A stretch of DNA of 5,050 bases from an uncultured Legionellaceae bacterium. Lineage in GTDB: Bacteria > Pseudomonadota > Gammaproteobacteria > Legionellales > Legionellaceae. Location of the stretch: NCBI GenBank assembly GCA_903887975.1, contig CAISSD010000124.1, positions 1 through 5,050 on the forward strand. Direction: 5' to 3'. This document shows positions 1 through 5,050 of this stretch, piece after piece. A program made the position numbers and the translations under genes. The stretch's first letter is position 1. Every line of letters begins with the position of its first letter. Under the pieces are notes generated by a model. That model was not told the DNA's origin, did no database searches, and was given only the letters and a program-made list of their open reading frames with translations.

Positions 1-173
1 CACAACGAATCAAAAGTCATACTTTGTTGATGCAGCACATTCCATATACGGGTACCCATGGCATTCACACCATAATATTGTTGATCACAAGGCCCCATCA
101 CCACCATTTCATCATCAATTTGGGTATGAACAACCTCTGGATTACAACGAATTTTACTTGTTTTTTGCAGCAT
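1..173 (-). CDS. PqqD-family peptide-binding protein (RRE domain), partial, C-terminus beyond left edge
   Basis: A partial gene whose first 57 codons are present. PqqD-family proteins (Pfam PqqD) are small, about 90 residues, and form the RiPP recognition element that holds the leader peptide for modifying enzymes. The visible protein starts MLQKTSKIRCNPEVV and shows the family pattern: an acidic turn (Asp20-Asp21-Glu22) before a beta strand, then Asp30, Tyr33-Tyr34, Gly35, Asn37, Gly40 and Ile43-Trp44 (N-x-x-G-x-x-I-W), followed by the start of the next helix. Two Met codons are adjacent (174-176 and 171-173). The Shine-Dalgarno sequence AAGGAG at 179-184 lies 2 nt from the first and 5 nt from the second, so 173 is preferred. 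The gene begins just after the sulfotransferase stop, and the Shine-Dalgarno sequence overlaps that stop, so coupling is likely. Next to an HPr-kinase-like gene, a leader-peptide-binding role in a RiPP pathway is the best reading. The domain call is strong; the pathway is inferred. Confidence 0.85.
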   Translation of the reverse strand, partial: MLQKTSKIRCNPEVVHTQIDDEMVVMGPCDQQYYGVNAMGTRIWNVLHQQSMTFDSL

Positions 174-182
174 CATCACTCC

Positions 183-1040
183 TTAGAATGCTTCATCCAA
201 ATAACCAAATAGACCCATGGTGTCTTTGTGCGCAACAATAATACGTTGCGCCTGCTCTTTGGTTAAAACATTTCTCCAATCACCCACAATGCCTTTACGA
301 AAAAATCGAGCCACGTTCGCCGGCTTTTCTCTAAACCCAGACTCTTGCTCCATGGCTTGTAATTTATCCATCTTAGCATGTTCAATGGCCTGTTCAAGTA
401 CTGCATCTGCCACGGGTATTTTTAAAAATTGCATGGCGCGAGAAAAACTATCCCAGGGATCATTCATCATGTCTTCATAACGCAAGACTAATTTTGATAC
501 ATCGTGCGCGTTAACCCAACTGTAAACATGCATGGACCAAGACAAGAGCATTTGTCGCAATTGCTTGTCTTGTCGATGACGTGATTTACAAAATACAAAA
601 TCCGCTTGATTGAGATAATCAATGGCTTTATCAATTGAACACGACGAATGATTGGCAAGCGACACCGCAACATCCAAGGGATTACGCACAATATAAATGG
701 CCCCCAAACATCCTATTTTGGGGATAAGCGGTTTATTTGGGGCAACGTCAAGATAGGCATCATGAATTTTGTGATACCCAACTTCTGGTTGATTTAAAGC
801 ATGCCAAGCATAAACCGCGGGTCTTAATGCATCCATTTCTTCGTGAGATAAATCACCACTGTCAAACCCCAAAATCTCATCAACCCATTCACGGCTACTG
901 GCAATGGCACCTGTTGTAATACGATTAATATCTATAGGCGCATCCGAAGGCTTAAGGACATTGGCCAAAACAATTCTAAACCACGTATTTCCCGATTTTG
1001 GATAAGACGCCAACCAAAATATTCCATCAGACGAGGGCAT
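183..1040 (-). CDS. PAPS-dependent sulfotransferase (Sulfotransfer_1 family)
   Basis: A cytosolic-type sulfotransferase of 285 residues, a usual length for the family, which moves a sulfuryl group from PAPS to a hydroxyl or amine. All main landmarks are visible. The 5'-phosphosulfate loop YPKSGNTW is at residues 13-20 with Lys15. His90, Lys91, His93 and Asp94 lie where the catalytic histidine region is expected. The 3'-phosphate-binding segment has Arg119-Asn120-Pro121 and Ser127. LRYEDM is at 186-191. The C-terminal PAPS loop has Arg248-Lys249-Gly250 and Gly253-Asp254-Trp255. There is no signal peptide or membrane segment. The start at 1040 overlaps the end of the kinase gene by 14 bp; it has GAGGA at 1048-1052, 7 nt upstream, and leaves just enough sequence before the first beta strand. 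The acceptor cannot be read from the sequence. Sitting between a kinase and a PqqD gene, a peptide acceptor is plausible, but a polysaccharide or small molecule is not excluded. The enzyme should be active because no key residue is missing. Confidence 0.93.
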   Translation of the reverse strand: MPSSDGIFWLASYPKSGNTWFRIVLANVLKPSDAPIDINRITTGAIASSREWVDEILGFDSGDLSHEEMDALRPAVYAWHALNQPEVGYHKIHDAYLDVAPNKPLIPKIGCLGAIYIVRNPLDVAVSLANHSSCSIDKAIDYLNQADFVFCKSRHRQDKQLRQMLLSWSMHVYSWVNAHDVSKLVLRYEDMMNDPWDSFSRAMQFLKIPVADAVLEQAIEHAKMDKLQAMEQESGFREKPANVARFFRKGIVGDWRNVLTKEQAQRIIVAHKDTMGLFGYLDEAF

Positions 1041-1944
1041 GCAACAATCCTCGATGCGCTAAATCCTCTTCAATCACATCCACCAAAGCATCAAGCTTAA
1101 AACCAGCTTGAGGGCGATGCACATGCACCATATCAATGTGTCCAGCAACAAAACTCGTGCGTCCAAAATGTGCTTTTTCTTGCTGCATGGCTTTAACATA
1201 ACCCATCCGATAGCTGTTGTTCTGCAGCGGTGTTAACTTTTTCATGCCCAAAATAGGCAAACACTTCACATCTTCTTGATGATGCGTGTGCAGCACATAA
1301 ACCGTTTTTAACGGTAACGATTGCGCACAAAATTGCGCGCCCAATGGCACAGAAAATTTTTCAAGATTGGGCCGAATGCGACGAAAGCCATCATGGGCAA
1401 TATTTAATTTGTTCAAAGCATCAAGCCAAAGCTTGATGTGCGGAAAGCTTGGTATTACATGACATTGGCTGTTCACCACACAAAGATCGTCCGCCAAAAT
1501 CGGATACCCTCGTTTTAAAAAAGCGCCGGATAAAGTCGACTTACCAGCACCCGAATGCCCAACAAACGAGATACACCCATCACCCACTTGAATGGCATTG
1601 CCATGTAAGACCAAGGCCTGTCGTTGCATCAATAAAGCACCAAAACATGATCCCAACAAAAACACACGAATACTATCTTCATCAACGCCAGGCTCGGGAT
1701 GAATGGTGATGGCATAGCCTTTTTCTATCAAAAAACGCGCCACACGAGGAACATTGAGCCAAAAAGAATCGGTATTGGCTTGATAAAACAATTTTTTCAC
1801 CAAAGGCTTTTTTAGACCATGGGCATCAACATCGCCCCATTGCACCACAACATCTGAAGCACGAAGACAGTCATCTTCAATCAATAATTCTGGACATTCA
1901 ATTTCGCTTCGAATCAACAGCTGAAACGCTCGATAAGCATACAT
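1027..1944 (-). CDS. HPr-kinase-like P-loop kinase (HprK-related, RiPP-cluster type)
   Basis: A 305-residue protein with a C-terminal HPr kinase-like domain. Visible signatures in order: Leu113-His114-Gly115, matching the conserved His strand of HprK; the Walker A loop GHSGAGKST at 129-137 with Lys135; and Ala151-Asp152-Asp153-Leu154, matching the HprK acidic pair. After these come PSFPHIKLWLDAL (165-177) and a C-terminal strand-rich part. The first ~105 residues are not the N-terminal domain of true HprK/phosphorylase. They resemble the N-terminal part of the HprK-related proteins found beside PqqD-like genes and in lasso-peptide loci, where some members phosphorylate the peptide. No HPr or PTS gene is nearby, so sugar-PTS control is unlikely. 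A TAGGAG at 1957-1962 overlaps the upstream stop but is 12 nt from the start, so translation may be moderate or coupled. The stop lies inside the sulfotransferase gene. The fold call is strong; the substrate is inferred. Confidence 0.88.
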   Translation of the reverse strand: MYAYRAFQLLIRSEIECPELLIEDDCLRASDVVVQWGDVDAHGLKKPLVKKLFYQANTDSFWLNVPRVARFLIEKGYAITIHPEPGVDEDSIRVFLLGSCFGALLMQRQALVLHGNAIQVGDGCISFVGHSGAGKSTLSGAFLKRGYPILADDLCVVNSQCHVIPSFPHIKLWLDALNKLNIAHDGFRRIRPNLEKFSVPLGAQFCAQSLPLKTVYVLHTHHQEDVKCLPILGMKKLTPLQNNSYRMGYVKAMQQEKAHFGRTSFVAGHIDMVHVHRPQAGFKLDALVDVIEEDLAHRGLLHALV

Positions 1945-1959
1945 AAAAAGAAAATACTC

Positions 1960-2547
1960 CTACTGACCACGCTTTTTCATCATGGCTTCAAAAAATTCAG
2001 GTTTATTTAGCCCAATGGAGGCAAAAATTTGTGGCACTCGATCCCAACTGTTTTCCTCATTAATGCTTTGTACAATCAAATCAAAGCCTTGTTCTTTATC
2101 GGGGTTAACCCCCCAACCATGGATGATTGCAAGGCCTCTTAAACGCTTGGCCTCAATGTGTTGTAACTGCTGGGCCGCCAATAAATAGGCATGCGCCTCT
2201 TGATAAAGCGCATCAACTTGCCTGGCATTTACATCACTGTCAAACACACCTTGTGTTTGCAGTGCTTCTTTGAATTTGGCCTCATCCAAAAGTAATTTTC
2301 CCAATTGATAATTTGATGCGGCATCATCCAACGTGCTGGCTGCACGAAGACACGCTAAAATCATGTCTTGCGCAAAGGGATGTTTTTTATGCCCCAAAAG
2401 CTTAGTGTACCAATGAATTAATTTTTGATACAACATCAATTCTTTTTTGATGCTTTCGGCCGAAGGTTGGGTGTGCAAACGACTTTTTTGCATGGATTGT
2501 ATTTTTTTAATCAAACGATTGATTCTAAAGCGTGCAAACAAAATCAT
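1960..2547 (-). CDS. Hypothetical helical protein, Sel1/TPR-like
   Basis: A 195-residue protein that I cannot assign to a named function. It appears all-helical with no membrane segment or clear signal peptide. The N-terminus is very basic (several Arg and Lys in residues 6-33). Two stretches look like degenerate Sel1/TPR helix pairs: residues 75-97 (AASNYQLGKLLLDEAKF and following) and residues 132-160, where EAKRLRGLAIIHGWGV followed by PDKEQGFDLI closely resembles the Sel1 pattern A-x-x-x-L-G-x-x-x-x-x-G-x-G-V-x-x-D. Sel1/TPR proteins usually scaffold protein-protein contacts. The gene starts 9 bp after the membrane-protein gene and ends 15 bp before the kinase gene. TAAGG, which includes the upstream stop codon (2555-2559), lies 7 nt before its ATG, which supports this start. 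Its operon position suggests it may bridge the membrane protein and the soluble modifying enzymes; that is speculation. Confidence 0.8.
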   Translation of the reverse strand: MILFARFRINRLIKKIQSMQKSRLHTQPSAESIKKELMLYQKLIHWYTKLLGHKKHPFAQDMILACLRAASTLDDAASNYQLGKLLLDEAKFKEALQTQGVFDSDVNARQVDALYQEAHAYLLAAQQLQHIEAKRLRGLAIIHGWGVNPDKEQGFDLIVQSINEENSWDRVPQIFASIGLNKPEFFEAMMKKRGQ

Positions 2548-2556
2548 CTCGGCCCC

Positions 2557-3015
2557 TTAGTTTGGTGGGTTGCTTGAAATAAGCCAATGAAAAACTTCAG
2601 TACTCACGTACACCAACAACACAATCAACAAAAGCTTTAAAATGAGTTTAATGCCTTCGCCAGGGTTCTTTTTGGATTTGATGGCTGGGGTATCGGGGTT
2701 ATCTGGTGATGCATCCTGTTGATACAGTTGGGATTCGATATGATAAGACGCAATATAAGCCACAATCCCACTCATCATCCCGGGTATGACAAAAAACATC
2801 AACACCCAAATCGACGCTGCACGCTCACTAAGCTCATAACTGGATTGTAAAAAATCCATGCTTTCGATGATGAAATTAGGGATTTGATAGCGCCAACCCA
2901 AAATCAAATAAGGAAAAATATAAGCGCTGAAGGTCATGAATGCCAAGCACGCCACCAAACCAACAATGCCTGCAATAAAATAACCATGGCTCACTGTGTA
3001 GCGATCCGGCTCCAT
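2557..3015 (-). CDS. Hypothetical inner-membrane protein with three predicted helices
   Basis: A 152-residue protein with no family I recognise. Hydrophobicity read by eye gives three membrane segments: about residues 12-40 (Gly/Ala/Phe rich and long, perhaps extending past one helix), 67-90 (with Pro78-Gly79) and 122-146. Between helices 2 and 3 there is a polar linker of about 30 residues rich in Asp, Pro, Asn and Lys (QDASPDNPDTP then KSKKNPG), likely cytoplasmic because of the Lys cluster next to helix 3. There is no cleavable signal peptide and no enzyme motif. A GGAG at 3026-3029 lies 10 nt before the ATG, somewhat far but usable. It appears to be the first gene of the five-gene operon. 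It does not look like an ABC exporter or a known lasso or lanthipeptide maturation protein. It could be an anchor, immunity or transport accessory, but nothing in the sequence decides this. Confidence 0.78.
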   Translation of the reverse strand: MEPDRYTVSHGYFIAGIVGLVACLAFMTFSAYIFPYLILGWRYQIPNFIIESMDFLQSSYELSERAASIWVLMFFVIPGMMSGIVAYIASYHIESQLYQQDASPDNPDTPAIKSKKNPGEGIKLILKLLLIVLLVYVSTEVFHWLISSNPPN

Positions 3016-3099
3016 CGAATCTTGACTCCATAAGTCATCATGAAGATAAGCATACTACACGTTGTGTGGATTTAATAGTTACTTACAACGACATTGCAT

Positions 3100-4329
3100 T
3101 CAAACCACAAATTGCACGGGTATTTGTACAATATTTTCAGCCAACATTTGAATATCATCGGCTTGATTGACAACAATCCCAAGTGGCAATTGATGCTCTT
3201 TCAAAAACGCTTTAAATGTGACCAATTGTTTGGCCGTCACAGTTTGGCCAAATTTAATTTCTATCGGCAATAAACCAAAATGTCCTTCCAAAATAAAATC
3301 AATTTCCGCACCATTTTTGGTTCGATAAAAATATCCACGCCAATTGGTGATGGGCATTGCTTGCAGATGATTCATCATTTGCTCGATGACAAAAGACTCA
3401 AATAAATGTCCGACATGCGGGTGATTGAATAAATCATCCAGCGTTCGAATACGTAACAAATAATGCAATAAACCACTATCCCTAAAATGCCCTTTTGGCA
3501 TTTTGACCACTTGTCGTAATGGATGCGCATCAAAACTTGGAATCGAGCGCCAAAGAAAGGTACCCTCTGCAATTTGTAAATAATCTCGAATGGTGGGCTC
3601 TGAGATTTCAATGCTTCTTGCCAAATCACTTTTGTTTAATATGGTTCCCGACAAACGACTCAATATACTTAAAAAACGCTGGTACGCCTGTTGATTAAGC
3701 CGTGGAAAAAGACTTGCAACATCACGAAACAAATACGTTTTTTGGTATTCTGCCATCCAATACTCTTGAAAAATGGTATCATTTTTTAAAACTGGTTCAG
3801 GATAGCCACCTTTAAGCCACGCCTGATGCACGTCTGATTTTGTAAGATGATGTGGGAGCGAGCAAAGCGTCTTAATGGCACAAGGCTCAATAAAATAATC
3901 ATAAAACAAAGGCCTGGAGCGTCCATAATTTTCACTGGGCATCAACGTCCCAAGCTCCACCATGGCCACACGCCCGGCCAAACTATTGATGACATGTTTA
4001 AGCAAATCAGGGCTACTTGACCCAGTTAAAATAAATCGCCCTTTTTCTTCTCGATTTTTATCAATCACGCCACGAAGAATATCAAAAATCAAAGGATAGG
4101 ACTGTGCTTCATCAATAATTAATGCTTGATTGTAATGATTTAAATAAAAAACGGGATCTTGTGTGGTCAATTGCGCTAAATCAGCAGGATTATCCAAATC
4201 AAGATAATGCCAATCTGGTCGAAGCATCTTGGCTAAAGTGGTTTTTCCACACTGACGAGCACCTAAAATCACCACCACTGGAAAATAAGTTAATAATTGA
4301 TTGATCTTCGTCTGAATTTCTCGCAACAT
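3100..4329 (-). CDS. AAA ATPase with C-terminal DUF4143 (nuclease-like) domain
   Basis: A member of the common AAA_14/DUF4143 family, about 409 residues from the chosen start. The open frame extends to 4455 (451 residues), but Met43 of that frame (MLREIQTKINQLL) matches where family members begin. The extra 42 codons cover candidate divergent promoters and have no ribosome binding site. In 451-residue numbering: Walker A GARQCGKT 65-72, Walker B ALIIDEAQ 111-118, sensor FILTGSSS 141-148, GRVAMVEL 161-168, GGYPEP 216-221, YLFRDVA 241-247, then a winged-helix-like segment about 268-300. The DUF4143 part has LFESFVIEQ 351-359 and a PD-(D/E)xK-like set: Glu384, Asp386, Glu399 and Lys401 (GAEIDF, PIEIKFG). 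The biological role of the family is poorly known; members are often horizontally spread and duplicated. The gene is intact. It is separated by 84 bp from the next gene, so it is probably not part of the peptide-modification operon, although no terminator is visible. Confidence 0.9.
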   Translation of the reverse strand: MLREIQTKINQLLTYFPVVVILGARQCGKTTLAKMLRPDWHYLDLDNPADLAQLTTQDPVFYLNHYNQALIIDEAQSYPLIFDILRGVIDKNREEKGRFILTGSSSPDLLKHVINSLAGRVAMVELGTLMPSENYGRSRPLFYDYFIEPCAIKTLCSLPHHLTKSDVHQAWLKGGYPEPVLKNDTIFQEYWMAEYQKTYLFRDVASLFPRLNQQAYQRFLSILSRLSGTILNKSDLARSIEISEPTIRDYLQIAEGTFLWRSIPSFDAHPLRQVVKMPKGHFRDSGLLHYLLRIRTLDDLFNHPHVGHLFESFVIEQMMNHLQAMPITNWRGYFYRTKNGAEIDFILEGHFGLLPIEIKFGQTVTAKQLVTFKAFLKEHQLPLGIVVNQADDIQMLAENIVQIPVQFVV

Positions 4330-4361
4330 ACCAGTAAATTCCAAAGTCTGTGTTTGATATT

Positions 4362-4397
4362 TACTGATATTATAGCTGTTTTTAACGGGATTATCGA
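4362..4397 (-). promoter_or_regulatory. Candidate sigma-70 promoter for the DUF4143 ATPase gene
   Basis: On the minus strand, TCGATA (4392-4397, four of six consensus bases) is followed after 17 bp by a perfect TATAAT (4369-4374). Transcription would begin near 4362, giving a leader of about 33 nt to the ATG at 4329. It lies inside the upstream extension of the open frame, which argues for the internal start. It was found by eye only. Confidence 0.45.
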
Positions 4398-4404
4398 TAT
4401 AATC
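4389..4404. promoter_or_regulatory. Inverted repeat, possible operator between divergent genes
   Basis: GATTAT and ATAATC form perfect 6-bp inverted arms around CGAT. The repeat overlaps the -35 element of the leftward promoter candidate and a plus-strand TATAAT (4398-4403), a suitable place for a factor controlling both divergent genes. Short AT-rich palindromes arise easily by chance, so confidence is low. Confidence 0.3.
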
Positions 4405-4436
4405 AGCAGAATTAAACACCTCATCATCTTCATTTC

Positions 4437-4465
4437 TTGTCCTCTTGCCCCACATAAGTTATGCT
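4437..4465 (+). promoter_or_regulatory. Candidate promoter close to the ppsR start
   Basis: TTGTCC (4437-4442) and TATGCT (4460-4465) are 17 bp apart, each with four of six consensus bases. The start site would fall at about 4471-4472, right at the ppsR ATG, which would make a leaderless or nearly leaderless message. This fits the lack of a Shine-Dalgarno sequence there. The competing candidate is the perfect TATAAT at 4398-4403, which lacks a good -35 element and would give a leader of about 60 nt. Confidence 0.25.
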
Positions 4466-4471
4466 AATCTG

Positions 4472-5050
4472 ATGAAAACACACGTCTTGATGATTTCCGA
4501 TGGCACTGGCATTACCGTAGAATCTTTGGGTAATAGCCTCTTAACACAATTTGAAAGCATCAATTTTGAACGAAGTACTCTCCCCTATATCGATACGGTA
4601 GAAAAAGCCGCAGCGGTGGTCAAACAAATCAACACTCTTGCTGCCACCACCCAAACCAAACCACTGGTCTTCATGACCCTGGTTAACCCTGATGTGGCCC
4701 AAGAACTTCAAAAAGCCAATGCCACCCTATTTGATTTATTCAACACTTTTTTAGGTCCATTGGAAATTGCACTCCACACCAAGGCATCCGACACCATCGG
4801 CAAAGCCCATGGCATGGTGGATGCAAAAGCTTATGATCATCGAATTGAAGCCATTAATTATGCCATGGCCTTTGATGATGGCATCAAAACACGTGGCTTT
4901 GAACGTGCTGATATTATTTTAATCGGCGTTTCTCGTTGCGGGAAAACACCCAGTTGTCTTTACATGGCGCTACAATTTGGCATTCTTGCCGCCAATTACC
5001 CCATTACTGAAGAAGACTTATCCCATTGCGCATTACCCGAATGCCTGCGC
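4472..5050 (+). CDS. ppsR: PEP synthase regulatory protein (bifunctional kinase/pyrophosphorylase), partial, C-terminus beyond right edge
   Basis: The first 193 codons of a PpsR/PSRP protein (Kinase-PPPase family, DUF299); the family is about 270 residues, so roughly 80 are missing. In proteobacteria it switches phosphoenolpyruvate synthase off by ADP-dependent phosphorylation of a Thr and back on by phosphate-dependent dephosphorylation, so it controls gluconeogenic flux in the cytosol. Visible signatures: the N-terminal strand and loop VLMISDGTGITVE (5-17), the conserved block AHGMVDAKAYDHRIEA (112-127) followed by AMAFDDG (131-137), and the P-loop GVSRCGKTP (152-160) followed by SCLYMALQFG (161-170) and NYPIT (175-179). 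The frame is open to the window end. The ATG at 4472 directly precedes the first strand; an upstream ATG at 4461 is followed by a stop in its frame. No clear Shine-Dalgarno sequence precedes it. In many gammaproteobacteria the divergent neighbour is ppsA; here it is the DUF4143 ATPase. Confidence 0.95.
   Translation, partial: MKTHVLMISDGTGITVESLGNSLLTQFESINFERSTLPYIDTVEKAAAVVKQINTLAATTQTKPLVFMTLVNPDVAQELQKANATLFDLFNTFLGPLEIALHTKASDTIGKAHGMVDAKAYDHRIEAINYAMAFDDGIKTRGFERADIILIGVSRCGKTPSCLYMALQFGILAANYPITEEDLSHCALPECLR

Noticed and set aside
24..212. Plus-strand open frame of 62 codons, His-rich
   Set aside because: It lies opposite the PqqD-family gene, whose frame has a strong Shine-Dalgarno sequence and clear family residues. 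The His run is just the reverse reading of Asp/Met/Val codons. A RiPP precursor here is therefore not supported.
217..919. Several open frames overlapping the sulfotransferase gene (plus-strand 217-480 and 737-919, minus-strand 488-691)
   Set aside because: They overlap a gene with intact catalytic motifs, show no recognisable domain and have no convincing ribosome binding sites.
1027..1944. True HPr kinase/phosphorylase (hprK) controlling a PTS
   Set aside because: The N-terminal domain does not match, no HPr or PTS gene is adjacent, and the PqqD and sulfotransferase neighbours point to the HprK-related families instead.
1449..2188. Plus-strand open frames opposite the kinase and Sel1-like genes (1449-1709 and 1982-2188)
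   Set aside because: They are antisense to well-supported coding sequence and have low-complexity, non-family-like products.
3055..3071. Short ACAC...GTGT inverted repeat as an intrinsic terminator
   Set aside because: The stem is only 4 bp, not GC-rich, and has no following T-run on the minus strand.
3375..4304. Small frames within the DUF4143 ATPase gene (minus 3375-3629, plus 4122-4304)
   Set aside because: They sit entirely inside an intact gene in other frames and carry no motif of their own.

Overview
The window looks like chromosomal DNA from a moderately AT-rich gammaproteobacterium. The main evidence is the rightmost gene, a typical proteobacterial PEP synthase regulatory protein (ppsR/ydiA type). 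An intracellular-type group such as Legionellales is only a guess from the overall character of the proteins. All genes but one are on the minus strand. Nothing resembling an rRNA, tRNA, CRISPR array or insertion sequence was seen, and no gene-free stretch exceeds 100 bases.

Left to centre (1-3015, minus strand, transcribed right to left) is a tightly packed five-gene set. In transcription order it encodes a three-helix membrane protein, a helical Sel1/TPR-like protein, an HPr-kinase-like P-loop kinase, a PAPS-dependent sulfotransferase, and a PqqD-family peptide-binding (RRE) protein. The PqqD gene runs off the left edge and its reading frame is open only as a partial, so it is easily overlooked. 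Gaps are 9 and 15 bp, then a 14-bp overlap, then about 6-9 bp, with Shine-Dalgarno sequences sitting inside or beside the preceding stop codons. This looks like one operon with translational coupling.

PqqD-like proteins and HPr-kinase-related kinases are known together from lasso-peptide and other RiPP (ribosomally made, modified peptide) loci. The added sulfotransferase suggests a peptide pathway in which a product is phosphorylated and/or sulfated, with the precursor and core maturation enzymes expected to the left of the window. This is the most interesting part of the window, and the pathway assignment is an inference.

Right (3100-5050): a DUF4143-type AAA ATPase gene (minus strand) is transcribed divergently from ppsR (plus strand, cut off by the right edge). 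Between them is a compact region with candidate promoters on both strands and a 6+6 bp inverted repeat. Its position indicates that the ATPase really starts at an internal Met (4329), not at the first Met of the open frame (4455).
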